A stretch of DNA of 64,000 nt from Rhodopirellula sp. SM50 (lineage in GTDB: Bacteria; Planctomycetota; Planctomycetia; Pirellulales; Pirellulaceae). Made by a program: the position numbers and the translations under genes. Below are positions 27,003 to 36,415 of this stretch, piece after piece (within the stretch, counting starts at the first letter, position 1; each line of letters begins with the position of its first letter). Location: the NCBI RefSeq assembly GCF_002289565.1, contig NZ_NTFY01000064.1:62001-126000 (forward strand), written 5' to 3'. The notes beneath the pieces are model-generated. The model worked only from the letters and a program-made list of their open reading frames with translations, made no database searches and was not told the origin of the DNA.

Positions 27003-28340
27003 ATGATCAACCGTAGAAACATGCTGCATGGAATCGCAGCTGGCGTCGGCGCTGCTTTTGGCCCTTCGATCCTCGCCGAGCGTTTGCTGGCGTCACCCGC
27101 GACGAACGTTCCGCTACTCGGTAATTCGACTCCCAAACGAATCGTGTTCTTCATGCAGAACCAGGGGTTTGACCCCAAGACCTGCATTCCGAGCGGGATG
27201 AAGAATAGCGGTTCGCTGGCCAAGGCCAAACTGCCCGAACCGATCAGCCCGCTGGAACCCTACAAGGATCGACTGCACATCATCAACGGGCTGCACGGTC
27301 TCCACACCAGTCCCTCGCACAGCGCCTTTTTCGGCGCCCTGGGCGGCTATCGCGGCAGCGACGGTGTGCCACCGAGTGCCGCGACGATCGACTACGAATT
27401 GAGCAAGGTCTTGCCGCAGACGCTGTTGCCGCACTTGTGCATTGGCATGGATTCGATCGAGAACATGACGACCAAGCCCACGCTCGCGACGCTGTCCGCC
27501 AGCGGGGCCGGCCAGCCGATCTTCATGCACTCCAACCCGAACCATCTGTACCAGATGCTGTACGGTGGGATCTCGACCGGTGACATTCGAACGCAGCACG
27601 AAGCGCGAACGAGCTTGATGTTGCAAATCGAACAGTTCGCCGCGGCCAAGGGGCGAGCGCTTCCGGCGGCCGACAGCCAGCGTTATGGTCAATACGTCCA
27701 GGGATTCAAAGAAGCCAATGGCTTGCGCGATCGACTCGGCGCGGTCAGCGACCACTTGCGCAAGTTTGCACCCGAAGTGGACGAGCGCTACACCAATCCC
27801 GAATTCGAAACCGATTGGCATGATCGTTTGCTGGACCTGGGGATTTCGGCACTGACCTCTGGCATCACCAACACGCTCACGATCGGTTCGGGACGCGGCG
27901 AGATCTTCGGCGCATGGAAAGGATTGGGCGTCGAGCAACAGGGTCACAACCTGGGGCACATGGACCAGCCGGACAATCCGATCTGGATCAAGATCCGTCA
28001 GTACAACAGCCGCATGCTGGTCCGAATCATGGAAGCGCTGGAAAGCGTTCCCGAAGGCAGCGGCACGATGATGGACCACACGCTGATCGTGTACACCAGC
28101 AACAACGCGGACAAGCAGCACACCAACGGTGCGAACTGGCCGGTGATGCTGCTGGGCAACCTCGACGGCGCCTTCAAGTCCGGCTGCTTCACCCAGCTGG
28201 ATGGCAAACGTCCGATCAACGCGCTGTATGCGAGTCTGTTGCGTGCCGCCGGTCAGAACGTCGATCGCTTCAACATGGACGACAAACAGGCCAAGAAGTT
28301 TGACGCCGGCAATGGACCGCTCAAAGAAGTGCTCGCGTAA
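27003..28340 (+). CDS. DUF1552 domain protein with Tat-type leader
   Basis: The 445-residue product opens [20 protein letters not shown], a twin-arginine leader, so it is probably exported folded. The DUF1552 body spans about residues 40-440: [28 protein letters not shown], a conserved HNLGHM region and a metal-ligand-like [15 protein letters not shown] stretch near residue 360. This resembles the alkaline-phosphatase/sulfatase fold (DUF1501-like superfamily), but its activity is not established. In planctomycetes and some other phyla this family is nearly always next to a DUF1592 cytochrome-type protein, as here (28467 on the same strand). The two are taken to form one secreted redox or degradative complex. 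Confidence 0.9.
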   Translation: MINRRNMLHGIAAGVGAAFGPSILAERLLASPATNVPLLGNSTPKRIVFFMQNQGFDPKTCIPSGMKNSGSLAKAKLPEPISPLEPYKDRLHIINGLHGLHTSPSHSAFFGALGGYRGSDGVPPSAATIDYELSKVLPQTLLPHLCIGMDSIENMTTKPTLATLSASGAGQPIFMHSNPNHLYQMLYGGISTGDIRTQHEARTSLMLQIEQFAAAKGRALPAADSQRYGQYVQGFKEANGLRDRLGAVSDHLRKFAPEVDERYTNPEFETDWHDRLLDLGISALTSGITNTLTIGSGRGEIFGAWKGLGVEQQGHNLGHMDQPDNPIWIKIRQYNSRMLVRIMEALESVPEGSGTMMDHTLIVYTSNNADKQHTNGANWPVMLLGNLDGAFKSGCFTQLDGKRPINALYASLLRAAGQNVDRFNMDDKQAKKFDAGNGPLKEVLA

Positions 28341-28380
28341 GCAACGAACGGACCCCGGTATGACGTTTGAATCCGGAGGG

Positions 28381-28436
28381 TCTCGCAAGCTGGAAGTATC
28401 CAGGGGGGACGCAAGCTGGAAGCTTACGGCACTTTA
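28381..28436. repeat. Two partial units of the dispersed gctggaagc repeat
   Basis: cgcaagctggaag occurs at 28384 and again at 28410, the second followed by cttacggca. This is the same unit that forms the seven-copy array at 36211 and the inverted copy at 38427. It lies in the gap between DUF1552 and DUF1592, where any transcript of the pair would carry it. Confidence 0.75.
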
Positions 28437-28466
28437 TAGTTGGACAACGTTTTTGAAGGTTTTCGT

Positions 28467-31133
28467 ATGACGGCTGGCAAACAAGTCCGACAAACGAGCT
28501 CGTTGGCGTTTGACGTGCATCGGTGCGTGTGGGGCGCCCTGTTCTGTTTCTCGTTCGGCATGTTTTCACTCGGCATGATGTCGTCGGCGGATGCCGAAAC
28601 GTACACGCCGGGGCAACCGCTGGAAAAGGACTTTGAAAGCTTTGCCGGGGCGTTTCTTGCCGACCACTGCATCGACTGTCATGGCGAGACGGCGCCGGAG
28701 GGCGATCTGTCGCTGCACGACCTCGGGCCGGTCGACGAGATCAATGCCGGCACCTGGAGAAGCGTGTGGGCTCAGGTCTCGTTGAAGGAGATGCCGCCGC
28801 CGGATGCATCGGAGCTTGAAGTCGTCGACCGGCTGCAGTTCTCCGACTGGATCGTTGGCGAATTGTCACGTGTCATGCAAGACAAGGGTGGGTTCCATGA
28901 TCACCGCGACCCGAACAAGGGGAACTTCGTCGATCATGAGCTGCTGTTTGGCTCGTTGCCCGAAGAGATTCGATTGGTGCCGACGTCGTCGCCGGCCCGG
29001 ATCTGGCGGGTGACGCCCCAAGAACACATCACGCGGCTGAATGAACTGATCAACACGGAACCGGAATACGATCCCGGCAAGCCGGGGCTGCGGACACATG
29101 GCGATGTCGTCCCGACCAACCACGGCGGCGAACTGAAGCTGTACTTCGGCGTCGATCGCATCATCAAGTGGCAAGGCGGCACGGTGGCCTACGCCACGTC
29201 GGTCAAAAGCGTTCCTGCGATCCTGTCCTCGGCGCGCAAACACGGGCTGGAGAACTACCCCGATTTTTACACGGTCAATAGCGCCGAAGCGACGCAGATC
29301 TTGGACGTCGCCGACGACATCATCCGGTACATGGCCGAAGGGCCACTGAGTATCGCTCAACCCTATCAGATCACGGACGATCCCGAATCGATCGCCGACA
29401 AGATGGTGGGTGATCTTCGCGGCTTGCCGACCAGTCTGGTCTACAGCACCAAGGTGGTTCGCCCACTGACGCCGGTCTATGACCTGATGGAAGAAGACGG
29501 TGTCACGGATCAACGTGTGCGCCGCGCGGTCGACTTTCTGTTCGAGGCGTTGACGTACCGGCCGCCGACCGAGCGAGAGTCGAATCAGTATCTGCAAATT
29601 GTCAATGAATCGATTCAGAAGCTCGGCAAAGAAGACGGTGCCGTTCTGGGGCTGTCGTCGATCTTCCTGGATCGTGACGCGCTGTTTCGGCCGGAACTTG
29701 TCGAGTACGGTTCGCCGGATCCGCACGGACGTGTCATGCTGCAAGACTGGGAACTCGGTCTGGCCGTCAATCACGCACTGCGGTACATCAAGCCGGACGA
29801 AGCACTGCGGACGGCGGTCCTGGAAGGACGCATGCGGACCCGGGACGATGTTCGCCGCGAAGTCCAACGGATGCTCGCCGACGACACGATCCGAAAGCCT
29901 CGCGTCCTGCGATTCTTTCGAGATTACTTCGATTACGACCTGGGCGGCTACATCTGCAAGGACAGCAAGGCGCTGGCGGAAACCGGCGTCAGCGCGCGGG
30001 GAGTGTCGCACTACCGCGCGATGTTCGACGCAACAGCCAGCACGGATCGCCTGGTCGAACTGATCCTGCAAGAAGACAAGGATGTGTTGAAGCAGTTGCT
30101 GACGACCGACAAGGTGGTCGCCACCAAGACCGACGAGGTTTACTTCGGTAGAAGGCGAACCAAAGAAGAAACCGCTGCGGCGGTGGCGGAGGCAAAACGG
30201 GCAGCAGACGAAGAAACGAAGGAGGCGACCGCGGCGTTTGAATCGGCGAAGCAGGAATTGGCCGAGCTGCAACAGTGGATGAAGGCGAATCCCGACGAAG
30301 ACACGGCGAAGAAACAGAGGGAACTGACGGCGAAAGAGAGGGCGGTCACGGCTGCCGAAAAGAAACTGGCCGCGATCAAGAAGAAGCGGCGCGGTAACGA
30401 GAGTCACAGCGTATCCCAGGCAGACCTGTCCGGACCGACGATCTTTGCCCGCGTCAGTCGCCGCAGCTTTGGCAACGGATCGATGAAACCCGAACGAGTC
30501 CTCGCCACCGCACCCCAAGGCCAACGGTTGGGCATCCTGACCCATCCCAGTTGGCTCGTTTCACACTCCGATGCGATGGACAATCACGCCATCTTGCGCG
30601 GTCGATGGATCCGCGAACGACTGCTCGGCGGCGGCATTCCCGATGTGCCAATCACCGTCGATGCGATGCTGCCCGATGAACCCCACAGCACCCTGCGCGA
30701 ACGAATGCGGGTCACGCGGGAAACGTATTGCTGGACCTGCCATGAGAAAATGGATCCACTCGGGTTGCCGTTCGAGATGTACAACCACGCGGGGCTGTAT
30801 CGCACGCTGGAACTCGACAAGCCCGTCGATACCACGGGCGAGATCATCGATTCGGGGGACCCTGAACTCGACGGCGAGGTGGCCGATGCGATTGAGATGA
30901 TCCAGAAACTCGCCGAAAGTGAACGTGCCGAACAGGTGTTCGTGCGACACGCCTTCCGTTTCTGGATGGGTCGCAACGAAACACTGCACGACGCACCCGT
31001 GCTGCAAGACGCCCACCGCGCCTACAAGGAGAGCGGCGGCAGCATGAACGCGCTGATCACCTCGCTGCTGACGTCGGACGCCTTTCTGTTTCGCACGCGC
31101 AGCGAACCCGGGATGCTGGCCGAGTCCCGATAA
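28467..31133 (+). CDS. DUF1592/DUF1588/DUF1585 secreted cytochrome-c-type protein
   Basis: ATG 28467 is chosen over the upstream TTG at 28440 because gaagg lies 8 bases before it. The 888-residue product has a signal peptide ending SADA, then a planctomycete-type haem motif CIDCHG near residue 70. DUF1587/1595-like and DUF1592 regions follow (TYRPPTERE near 365, FFRDYFDYD near 485), then DUF1588 with a second CxxCH ([12 protein letters not shown], near residue 760) and DUF1585 to the end ([10 protein letters not shown]). An Ala/Glu/Lys-rich predicted coiled coil of about 90 residues separates DUF1592 from DUF1588 (near residues 560-650). These proteins are thought to be extracytoplasmic haem proteins paired with DUF1552. 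Substrate unknown. Confidence 0.9.
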   Translation: MTAGKQVRQTSSLAFDVHRCVWGALFCFSFGMFSLGMMSSADAETYTPGQPLEKDFESFAGAFLADHCIDCHGETAPEGDLSLHDLGPVDEINAGTWRSVWAQVSLKEMPPPDASELEVVDRLQFSDWIVGELSRVMQDKGGFHDHRDPNKGNFVDHELLFGSLPEEIRLVPTSSPARIWRVTPQEHITRLNELINTEPEYDPGKPGLRTHGDVVPTNHGGELKLYFGVDRIIKWQGGTVAYATSVKSVPAILSSARKHGLENYPDFYTVNSAEATQILDVADDIIRYMAEGPLSIAQPYQITDDPESIADKMVGDLRGLPTSLVYSTKVVRPLTPVYDLMEEDGVTDQRVRRAVDFLFEALTYRPPTERESNQYLQIVNESIQKLGKEDGAVLGLSSIFLDRDALFRPELVEYGSPDPHGRVMLQDWELGLAVNHALRYIKPDEALRTAVLEGRMRTRDDVRREVQRMLADDTIRKPRVLRFFRDYFDYDLGGYICKDSKALAETGVSARGVSHYRAMFDATASTDRLVELILQEDKDVLKQLLTTDKVVATKTDEVYFGRRRTKEETAAAVAEAKRAADEETKEATAAFESAKQELAELQQWMKANPDEDTAKKQRELTAKERAVTAAEKKLAAIKKKRRGNESHSVSQADLSGPTIFARVSRRSFGNGSMKPERVLATAPQGQRLGILTHPSWLVSHSDAMDNHAILRGRWIRERLLGGGIPDVPITVDAMLPDEPHSTLRERMRVTRETYCWTCHEKMDPLGLPFEMYNHAGLYRTLELDKPVDTTGEIIDSGDPELDGEVADAIEMIQKLAESERAEQVFVRHAFRFWMGRNETLHDAPVLQDAHRAYKESGGSMNALITSLLTSDAFLFRTRSEPGMLAESR

Positions 31134-31147
31134 GGATCCAGCAGAAA

Positions 31148-31208
31148 AAGTGGGATAGGCTTCCAGCCTGTCGATGCTGAAATGACAGGCTGGAAGCCTA
31201 TCCCACTT
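31148..31208. repeat. Perfect 25-bp-stem hairpin of the gctggaagc repeat family
   Basis: Bases 31148-31172 and 31184-31208 are exact reverse complements around an 11-base loop, 14 bases past the DUF1592 stop. The arm contains gacaggctggaagcctat, which aligns with the cgcaagctggaagcttac unit at 36211. It could act as a terminator-like or mRNA-end structure. There is no T-run. Nothing else is seen in the rest of the 31134-31523 gap. Confidence 0.9.
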
Positions 31209-31523
31209 CAAGAGATCCGACACTTCGATTCCGCCTAAAGGCTAAACACCAACGGTTGCTAAATCCCTTTTTCGCTGATTGCCGAGCTGGCTGTTAATCG
31301 GTCAACGCGGTCGAATCGCGTTCAACGCGATCCCGGCAGGGCTTCAATCTCGCGGTCTTGCCAACCCTTTGCACCTTTTCGACGTTCTTGTGCATCTTCC
31401 GCATGAGCGTGTCTCGCTTTGGCCCAAGGTTTGCGTTCGTTGACTCGCACGGTCCGTGATTGTGTTTGTGCAACCGCAGACCGTCTCGAGTCTTTCAGTA
31501 ACGATCCTTCCACGGAGATCCCG

Positions 31524-32009
31524 ATGGCGACGACCACCCAAACTCAATTCAAACGCGACATTCTCGAGGGCGACACGAACGAACAGGTGACTTCACTTTT
31601 GCAGCACAACTTGGTCAATTTGGTCGACCTCGCGTTGCTCATGAAGCAAGCGCACTGGAACGTCTTTGGTCCCAATTTTCGCAGCATTCATTTGCAGCTT
31701 GACGAGATCATCGCGACGGTGCGTGATTCCAGCGACGAGGTTGCCGAGCGGATTGCCGCGTTGGGCGTCGCGGCGGACGGGCGATCGGGCACCGTTGCGG
31801 CCAACAGCGACCTGGCAGATTACCCGCGTGAATTTGTCGACGTGAAACAAACGATCGGACTTGTCGCCGACGCGACCAAGACCACGATCGATTCGTTGCG
31901 CGCCGCGATCGAAAAACTCGGCGACTTGGATCCCGTTAGCGAAGACCTGCTGATCGCGATTGCCGGGCCGATGGAAAAGCATCTTTGGATGCTGCAGGCA
32001 CAAGAGTAA
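31524..32009 (+). CDS. dps: Dps-family ferritin-like DNA-binding protein
   Basis: The 161-residue length is normal for Dps. The frame is open upstream to 31419, but ATG 31524 has cggagat 7 bases before it and gives the usual family N-terminus. The ferroxidase signature is visible: LMKQAHWNVFGPNF with the His and Trp, then IHLQLDEI with the second His and acidic ligands (about residues 35-60). Dps dodecamers oxidise Fe2+ with H2O2, store it as ferric mineral and shield DNA in starvation or oxidative stress. The N-terminal tail is short and poorly basic, so DNA binding is less certain than iron storage. It is followed 78 bases later by mscL, another stress gene. Confidence 0.92.
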   Translation: MATTTQTQFKRDILEGDTNEQVTSLLQHNLVNLVDLALLMKQAHWNVFGPNFRSIHLQLDEIIATVRDSSDEVAERIAALGVAADGRSGTVAANSDLADYPREFVDVKQTIGLVADATKTTIDSLRAAIEKLGDLDPVSEDLLIAIAGPMEKHLWMLQAQE

Positions 32010-32087
32010 GCTAATCGCCGGAAGTCTTGTCGGCTTCCGCCACTACGTGCACCCTTTTCTGACACTCCGACCAGAGCACCGTCGAGA

Positions 32088-32615
32088 ATGAGTTTGATCG
32101 AAGATTTCAAAAAGTTCGCCCTGCGCGGGAACATGGTCGATTTGGCGATCGGGTTCACCGTGGGGGCGGCGTTCACGACCGTGGTCAAGTCGCTTGTCAA
32201 CGACATCATCATGCCGCCGATCGGACTGCTGGCCGGCAATGCCGACTTTTCTGATTTGTTCTGGGTGCTCGACGTCCCCGAGGCCGTAAGCGTTCCCGAG
32301 GGCGGGTTTCAAACGCTGCAATCCGCTCAGGATGCCGGTGCGGTGACGCTGAACTACGGCGAGTTCTTCAATAGCTGTCTAACGCTGTGCATCGTTGCGG
32401 TTGCGATGTTCATCATCATCCGCCTGGTCAATCGACTCGATGAGCAGCTCGATGAAGCGTTTGGCGAAAAACCGCCTGAAGGCGAACCGAGCGAAAAGAA
32501 ATGCGACTTCTGCCGGACCGCGATCGCCTATCGGGCGACCCGTTGTCCCAACTGCACGTCCAAACTGAGTGTGCCTGCGGAAGTCGCCGCGGATCGCAGC
32601 CTTGCGGGACAATGA
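32088..32615 (+). CDS. mscL: Large-conductance mechanosensitive channel with C-terminal zinc ribbon
   Basis: The 175 residues begin [22 protein letters not shown], the highly conserved MscL N-terminal helix and pore-lining TM1 (to about residue 45). A periplasmic loop and TM2 follow ([20 protein letters not shown], about residues 96-118). The family function is emergency release of solutes on hypo-osmotic shock, as an inner-membrane homopentamer. The C-terminal extension carries CDFC...CPNC (about residues 143-160), a four-cysteine zinc-ribbon seen in a subset of MscL proteins but absent from the E. coli type. Confidence in the channel is very high; the ribbon's role is unknown. Confidence 0.96.
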   Translation: MSLIEDFKKFALRGNMVDLAIGFTVGAAFTTVVKSLVNDIIMPPIGLLAGNADFSDLFWVLDVPEAVSVPEGGFQTLQSAQDAGAVTLNYGEFFNSCLTLCIVAVAMFIIIRLVNRLDEQLDEAFGEKPPEGEPSEKKCDFCRTAIAYRATRCPNCTSKLSVPAEVAADRSLAGQ

Positions 32616-32887
32616 CCGCGATCGAATCTGATCGCCCCGATTCGGTGGGGGCTGTCGGATCCCACGTGGGAACACCCGTCTGATTGCAAGCTCACGGGCA
32701 CCAACCTGAAGAATCTGCGCTTCACTTCACCGCATTGGGCTCGTGTTAATCGGCTGATGAAGTCGATGCTCCATTGTCGCAGTCCGTTCCGACGTCCACA
32801 GGAAGATTGACAGAGGGCGGAGCACGAGGTTGATCTCGATGTGGTAGCATTATCTAGTGCTGCGTCAATTCTTAAACTTGGGGGGCC

Positions 32888-32965
32888 GCGGAAGAGGGGT
32901 CAGGGACCAAAAATGCGAAGCACCCTTCGGGCCATTTGGTTTTTGGTACCTAACCCCTTTTCCGC
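32888..32965. repeat. Imperfect hairpin repeat, gcgaagcaccc-core family (copy 1)
   Basis: Arms of 26 bases (32888-32913 and 32940-32965) pair with three mismatches around the core tgcgaagcacccttcgggcc. Closely related structures are at 58765-58876 and, with the core in the other orientation, 49877-49955. It has no coding capacity. Nothing else is seen in the 32616-33053 gap. Confidence 0.8.
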
Positions 32966-33053
32966 TCGACAAACGCAACCCGAACATTGAACGCTGACAC
33001 AGCGCTCGGGCAATCAATGGGGAAACCAACTGCTGCTGCCAAGGGGAACCGAA

Positions 33054-33617
33054 ATGAGTCATCAGCCCGAACTTCCGGTGATCAATCAATTGCCCATCGA
33101 CCTGGCTCGCGGCAACTTCATGCGAACGCTGCTTCGCGAACTGTCGGGGACGCTGCAGGACGTCGTCGGATTGGATCAGGCGTCTGGATTCGTGGCCGTG
33201 GTCGGTCAGCGGATGGGAGAGCGGATCAACGAGATGTACCGGACAGCGGCCGGCGGTGACAAATTCAATGCTCAGCAAGTCGGCGAGGTTCTGGTGGATC
33301 TGAAGCGCCGAATCGACGGAGATTTTTTCATCATCTCCGAAGACGACGAGAAGATCGTGCTCGGAAACCGCCGCTGTCCCTTCGGCGACAACGTGTTGGA
33401 CCGCCCCGCGTTGTGCATGATGACGTCCAACGTGTTTGGTATGATCACCGCCGAGAATCTTGGCTATGCGAAAGTAGAGATCCAAGAGGCGATCGCCCGC
33501 GGCGACGCGGGGTGTCGGGTGGTGGTCTATTTGAAACAATCGCCAGAGAGTCGATCGGCCGACGGGCGTGAATACTTTTCGGACGAACTCGGCCAGGGTG
33601 CGAACGTTGACACCTGA
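33054..33617 (+). CDS. MetOD1-like (methanogen output domain 1) signalling protein
   Basis: This soluble 187-residue protein has no signal or membrane segment. The segment from about residue 20 to 165 resembles the MetOD1 output domain: an N-terminal helical part ([27 protein letters not shown]), then NRRCPFG (near 105) and [22 protein letters not shown] (near 120) with the two conserved cysteines. In other genomes the domain is tied to two-component signalling. Here its 3' end overlaps the start of a hybrid histidine kinase gene in another frame, so the two are translationally linked and probably act in one pathway. The assignment is by recognition of the motif block, so it is moderate rather than certain. 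Confidence 0.75.
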   Translation: MSHQPELPVINQLPIDLARGNFMRTLLRELSGTLQDVVGLDQASGFVAVVGQRMGERINEMYRTAAGGDKFNAQQVGEVLVDLKRRIDGDFFIISEDDEKIVLGNRRCPFGDNVLDRPALCMMTSNVFGMITAENLGYAKVEIQEAIARGDAGCRVVVYLKQSPESRSADGREYFSDELGQGANVDT

Positions 33618-35673
33618 ATCATTCGAGATGTTCGCCAACGCATTCAAGGAAGCGTTGCTGCTGGTCTTACCCGACGGCACCATCCGAGCGGGCAATCAAC
33701 AGGCTGCCGCGATCATCGGCGTCGACGACCAGGCTCAATTACGGCATCGCGACTTGAATTGCATTGCACTTCAATCAGCTTCACGCGTGAAGGATCTGTT
33801 GAAGTTGGCGCGGCGGACGTCGGACGAGACCATTGGTTCGATTGATCTCGGTGAACCCGCTCAAGCGTACCGGGTGATCGCTCGCCGGACGATGAACGCC
33901 GACGGACGCGTTTTCCTGTTGCTCCGCATCGAACCGCAACACATCGCGACCCGGCAGTTTGCGGCGTTGAACGACAAGTTCGATCAACTCAATCGAGAAA
34001 TCGCCCGTCGCAGGTCGGCAGAAATGCAACTGCGGACCGAGCGTGATGTTGCCGAGTTCGGCCGCGATATCGGCATTGCATTGGTCCAGTCCCGCGGACT
34101 GGAGGAGGCGTTGGCAAAGTGTACGGATCTGATGGTCGATCGTTTGGGTGCTGCCTTTGCACGAATCTGGTTGGCCAATGAAGAGCAAACCGAATTAAAG
34201 TTGACCGTCAGCAGTGGGCTGTACACGCATCTTGACGGCCAGCACAGTCGGATTCGCTTTGGCGATTACAAGATCGGACGAATTGCGGCTGCGCAACAGG
34301 CACACGTGACCAACCGTGTGCTCGGGGACGGGGAAATTCATGATCAGCAATGGGCCAAGCGTGAGGGCATGATCGCCTTCGCCGGGTACCCGTTGATTGA
34401 CGAGGGGAAGGCCGTCGGTGTGATGGCAATGTTTTCCCGTCATCCCGTCAGCGAATCGGTCGCCTCGTTACTCGAATCCGTTGCCAATGGAATTGCATTG
34501 CGAATCCGCAAGCAATCGATCGAAGACGGGCTGGCACGCCAGACCGAGGCGTTGCGTGAAGCAGACCGGCGAAAGGACGAGTTTCTCGCCATGCTTTCAC
34601 ACGAATTGCGAAACCCGTTGGTGCCCGTCCGCTCCGGCTTGGATCTACTGGTCCTCAGCGAGACCGAGCATCAAGACGCCATCCGCATGATGCAGCGACA
34701 GGTTGAGCATCTGGTTCGGCTGATCGACGATTTGCTCGATGTGTCACGAATCATGCGCGGCAAAGTCGAATTGCGCCGCCAACGCGTGCCGGTCGCTCAA
34801 CTCGTCGAGCATGCGCGCGACATGTTGCGTCACACGGTTGACCAGACCGGCCATCAAGTGACCGTTCGGCTTCCCGAGCAATCGGTTTGGGTGGACGCCG
34901 ATCCCGTTCGGCTGACCCAGGTCATTGAAAACCTGCTCAAGAACGCTTGCAAGTACACCGATTTTGGTGGGGAAATCTCGGTCACGGTGACGAAAGAAGA
35001 CGGCGATTGGGTGTCAATCAGCGTGGAAGACAACGGCGTCGGCATCGACCAAGACCTGTTGCCGCAAGTGTTTGATCTGTTCACTCAGTCCAATAGAACG
35101 CTGGAGCGATCCCAGGGCGGCCTCGGGATCGGCTTGACCCTCGTCAAGAACATGGTGGAGATGCATGGCGGTACGGTGTCGGTCGCAAGTGACGGGCTGG
35201 GGACCGGAAGCACCTTCACGGTCCGATTGCCGTGCTGCAGTGCCCCCTCCGATTCCGAAGCGCTGGCGGTTCGCCCAGCGTCGCGCACCACGCCGATTCC
35301 CTTGCGGGTGCTCGCAGTTGATGACAATCGCGCCGCCCGGTTGATGATGGAAAAAATATTTGAAAAGCTCGGTGCCCAAGCGGTTGCCACCGCCGAAGAC
35401 GGTCCGTCGGCGTTGAAGAAATTTTCAAGTTTTGGGCCCAACCTGGTGCTGTTGGATATCGGTTTGCCCGGAATGGACGGATACGAACTCGCCCGCCGAA
35501 TACGACAATCCACGACCGACCACTCTTTCTTGCTGGTCGCGCTGACCGGATACGGACAACAGGAAGATCGGCTGAAATCAAAGGTCGCCGGGTTCGATGA
35601 GCATCTGGTCAAACCGCCCAGTATCGATCAGCTCCGAGAGCTGCTCAGCCATCCGCGGTTCAACCGTACCTAG
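33568..35673 (+). CDS. PAS-GAF hybrid histidine kinase with C-terminal receiver
   Basis: The cytoplasmic multi-domain kinase has up to 701 residues. Domains: PAS (about 15-115), a linker coiled coil with [17 protein letters not shown] (about 165-310), HisKA with [10 protein letters not shown] (phospho-His near 343), HATPase with N-box [11 protein letters not shown] and DNGVGI (about 450-560), and a receiver with [19 protein letters not shown] (Asp near 629) and LVKPP (about 580-700). No membrane segment, so the signal is internal. The ATG at 33568 gives a 50-base overlap with the upstream MetOD1-like gene. GTG 33598 or TTG 33607 in the same frame would shorten the overlap and still precede the PAS. 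No output domain follows the receiver. Confidence 0.92.
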   Translation: MNTFRTNSARVRTLTPESFEMFANAFKEALLLVLPDGTIRAGNQQAAAIIGVDDQAQLRHRDLNCIALQSASRVKDLLKLARRTSDETIGSIDLGEPAQAYRVIARRTMNADGRVFLLLRIEPQHIATRQFAALNDKFDQLNREIARRRSAEMQLRTERDVAEFGRDIGIALVQSRGLEEALAKCTDLMVDRLGAAFARIWLANEEQTELKLTVSSGLYTHLDGQHSRIRFGDYKIGRIAAAQQAHVTNRVLGDGEIHDQQWAKREGMIAFAGYPLIDEGKAVGVMAMFSRHPVSESVASLLESVANGIALRIRKQSIEDGLARQTEALREADRRKDEFLAMLSHELRNPLVPVRSGLDLLVLSETEHQDAIRMMQRQVEHLVRLIDDLLDVSRIMRGKVELRRQRVPVAQLVEHARDMLRHTVDQTGHQVTVRLPEQSVWVDADPVRLTQVIENLLKNACKYTDFGGEISVTVTKEDGDWVSISVEDNGVGIDQDLLPQVFDLFTQSNRTLERSQGGLGIGLTLVKNMVEMHGGTVSVASDGLGTGSTFTVRLPCCSAPSDSEALAVRPASRTTPIPLRVLAVDDNRAARLMMEKIFEKLGAQAVATAEDGPSALKKFSSFGPNLVLLDIGLPGMDGYELARRIRQSTTDHSFLLVALTGYGQQEDRLKSKVAGFDEHLVKPPSIDQLRELLSHPRFNRT

Positions 35674-35739
35674 ACAAGGTGAACGGAGTAACCATCGGTG
35701 GGCGCGTTTGCGAGCGCGGTTTGGCAGCCGGAGTGGCAA

Positions 35740-35930
35740 AACGATGGGGGCAGAACGATGGGGGCAGAATGGTGGGGGCAGAACGATGGGGGCAGAACGA
35801 TGGGGGCAAAACGATGGGGGCAAAACGATGGGGGCAAAACGATGGGGGCAAAACGATGGGGGCGGAACGATGGGAGGGGCAGAACGATGGGAGGGGCAGA
35901 ATGATGGGAGGGGCAGAATGATGGGGGCAG
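35740..35930 (+). repeat. G-rich minisatellite, 13 units of 14 or 17 bp
   Basis: Ten units of aacgatgggggcag (with g/a changes) and three longer units with gggagggg follow the kinase stop within 70 bases. Every unit has a run of five G (or GGG-A-GGGG) on the + strand, spaced by about 9 bases, so the RNA or single strand could form G-quadruplexes. The short frames running through it in several phases are artefacts. The flank 35931-36166 shows no gene. Confidence 0.95.
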
Positions 35931-36166
35931 CACGGTTTTGGCTGGTGGTCGATCGCAGCGGATGGCCATCTGTTTCCGATGACGCCACGCGTGGTCGCTC
36001 AACCGCTTCGTTTGGCCTCCAGCGTTCCGCTCCCTCGCCTCCAGGAGATACGCTTGTTTGTCTCCGATTCAAAGCTGCGTCCACCACTCGCGCTCTGCTT
36101 GCTACTGATGCGACTAGGCATCACCCGTGTCTTTCTCATGTGGACGATCGATGAATTAGGCTCAAA

Positions 36167-36394
36167 CGTGGGGTGAGCATCTTGCTTGCCTGCTCGGATT
36201 GCAGGGGAGTCGCAAGCTGGAAGCTTACGCCACGTTCGCAAGCTGGAAGCTTACGCCACGATTCGCAAGCTGGAAGCTTACGCCACGATTCGCAAGCTGG
36301 AAGCTTACGCCACGATTCGCAAGCTGGAAGCTTACGCCACGATTCGCAAGTTGGAAGCTTACGCCACGATTCGCAAGCTGGAAGCTTACGCCAC
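36167..36394 (+). repeat. Compound dispersed repeat ending in a seven-copy 27-bp tandem array
   Basis: A leader (cgtggggtgagcatcttgct onward, 36167-36210) is followed by seven units of cgcaagctggaagcttacgc plus cacgatt (36211-36394). The first unit is 26 bp; the sixth has one C-to-T change. Leader plus one unit recur in reverse orientation at 38427-38503 on the far side of the sulfatase. The 27-bp period makes open frames in all phases, which are not genes. Confidence 0.93.
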
Positions 36395-36415
36395 TTTTAG
36401 CGAGCGCCCAGGTGG

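Noticed and set aside
27114-28388. 424-residue minus-strand frame opposite the DUF1552 gene
   Set aside because: Antisense shadow; the + strand frame is a complete known family member with a Tat leader.
28866-30545. 559-residue minus-strand frame opposite the DUF1592 gene
   Set aside because: It is a shadow of a GC-rich coding gene with a haem motif and signal peptide on the + strand; its own translation has no recognisable domain.
35597-36154. Frames through the G-rich minisatellite (Gly/Gln/Asp/Trp-rich peptides on +, Pro/His/Cys-rich on -)
   Set aside because: They exist only because the repeat lacks stops in those phases; no start context or domain.
36211-36394. CRISPR-like regular array
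   Set aside because: There are no unique spacers: the whole 27-bp unit repeats, so it is a tandem minisatellite. No cas genes are present.
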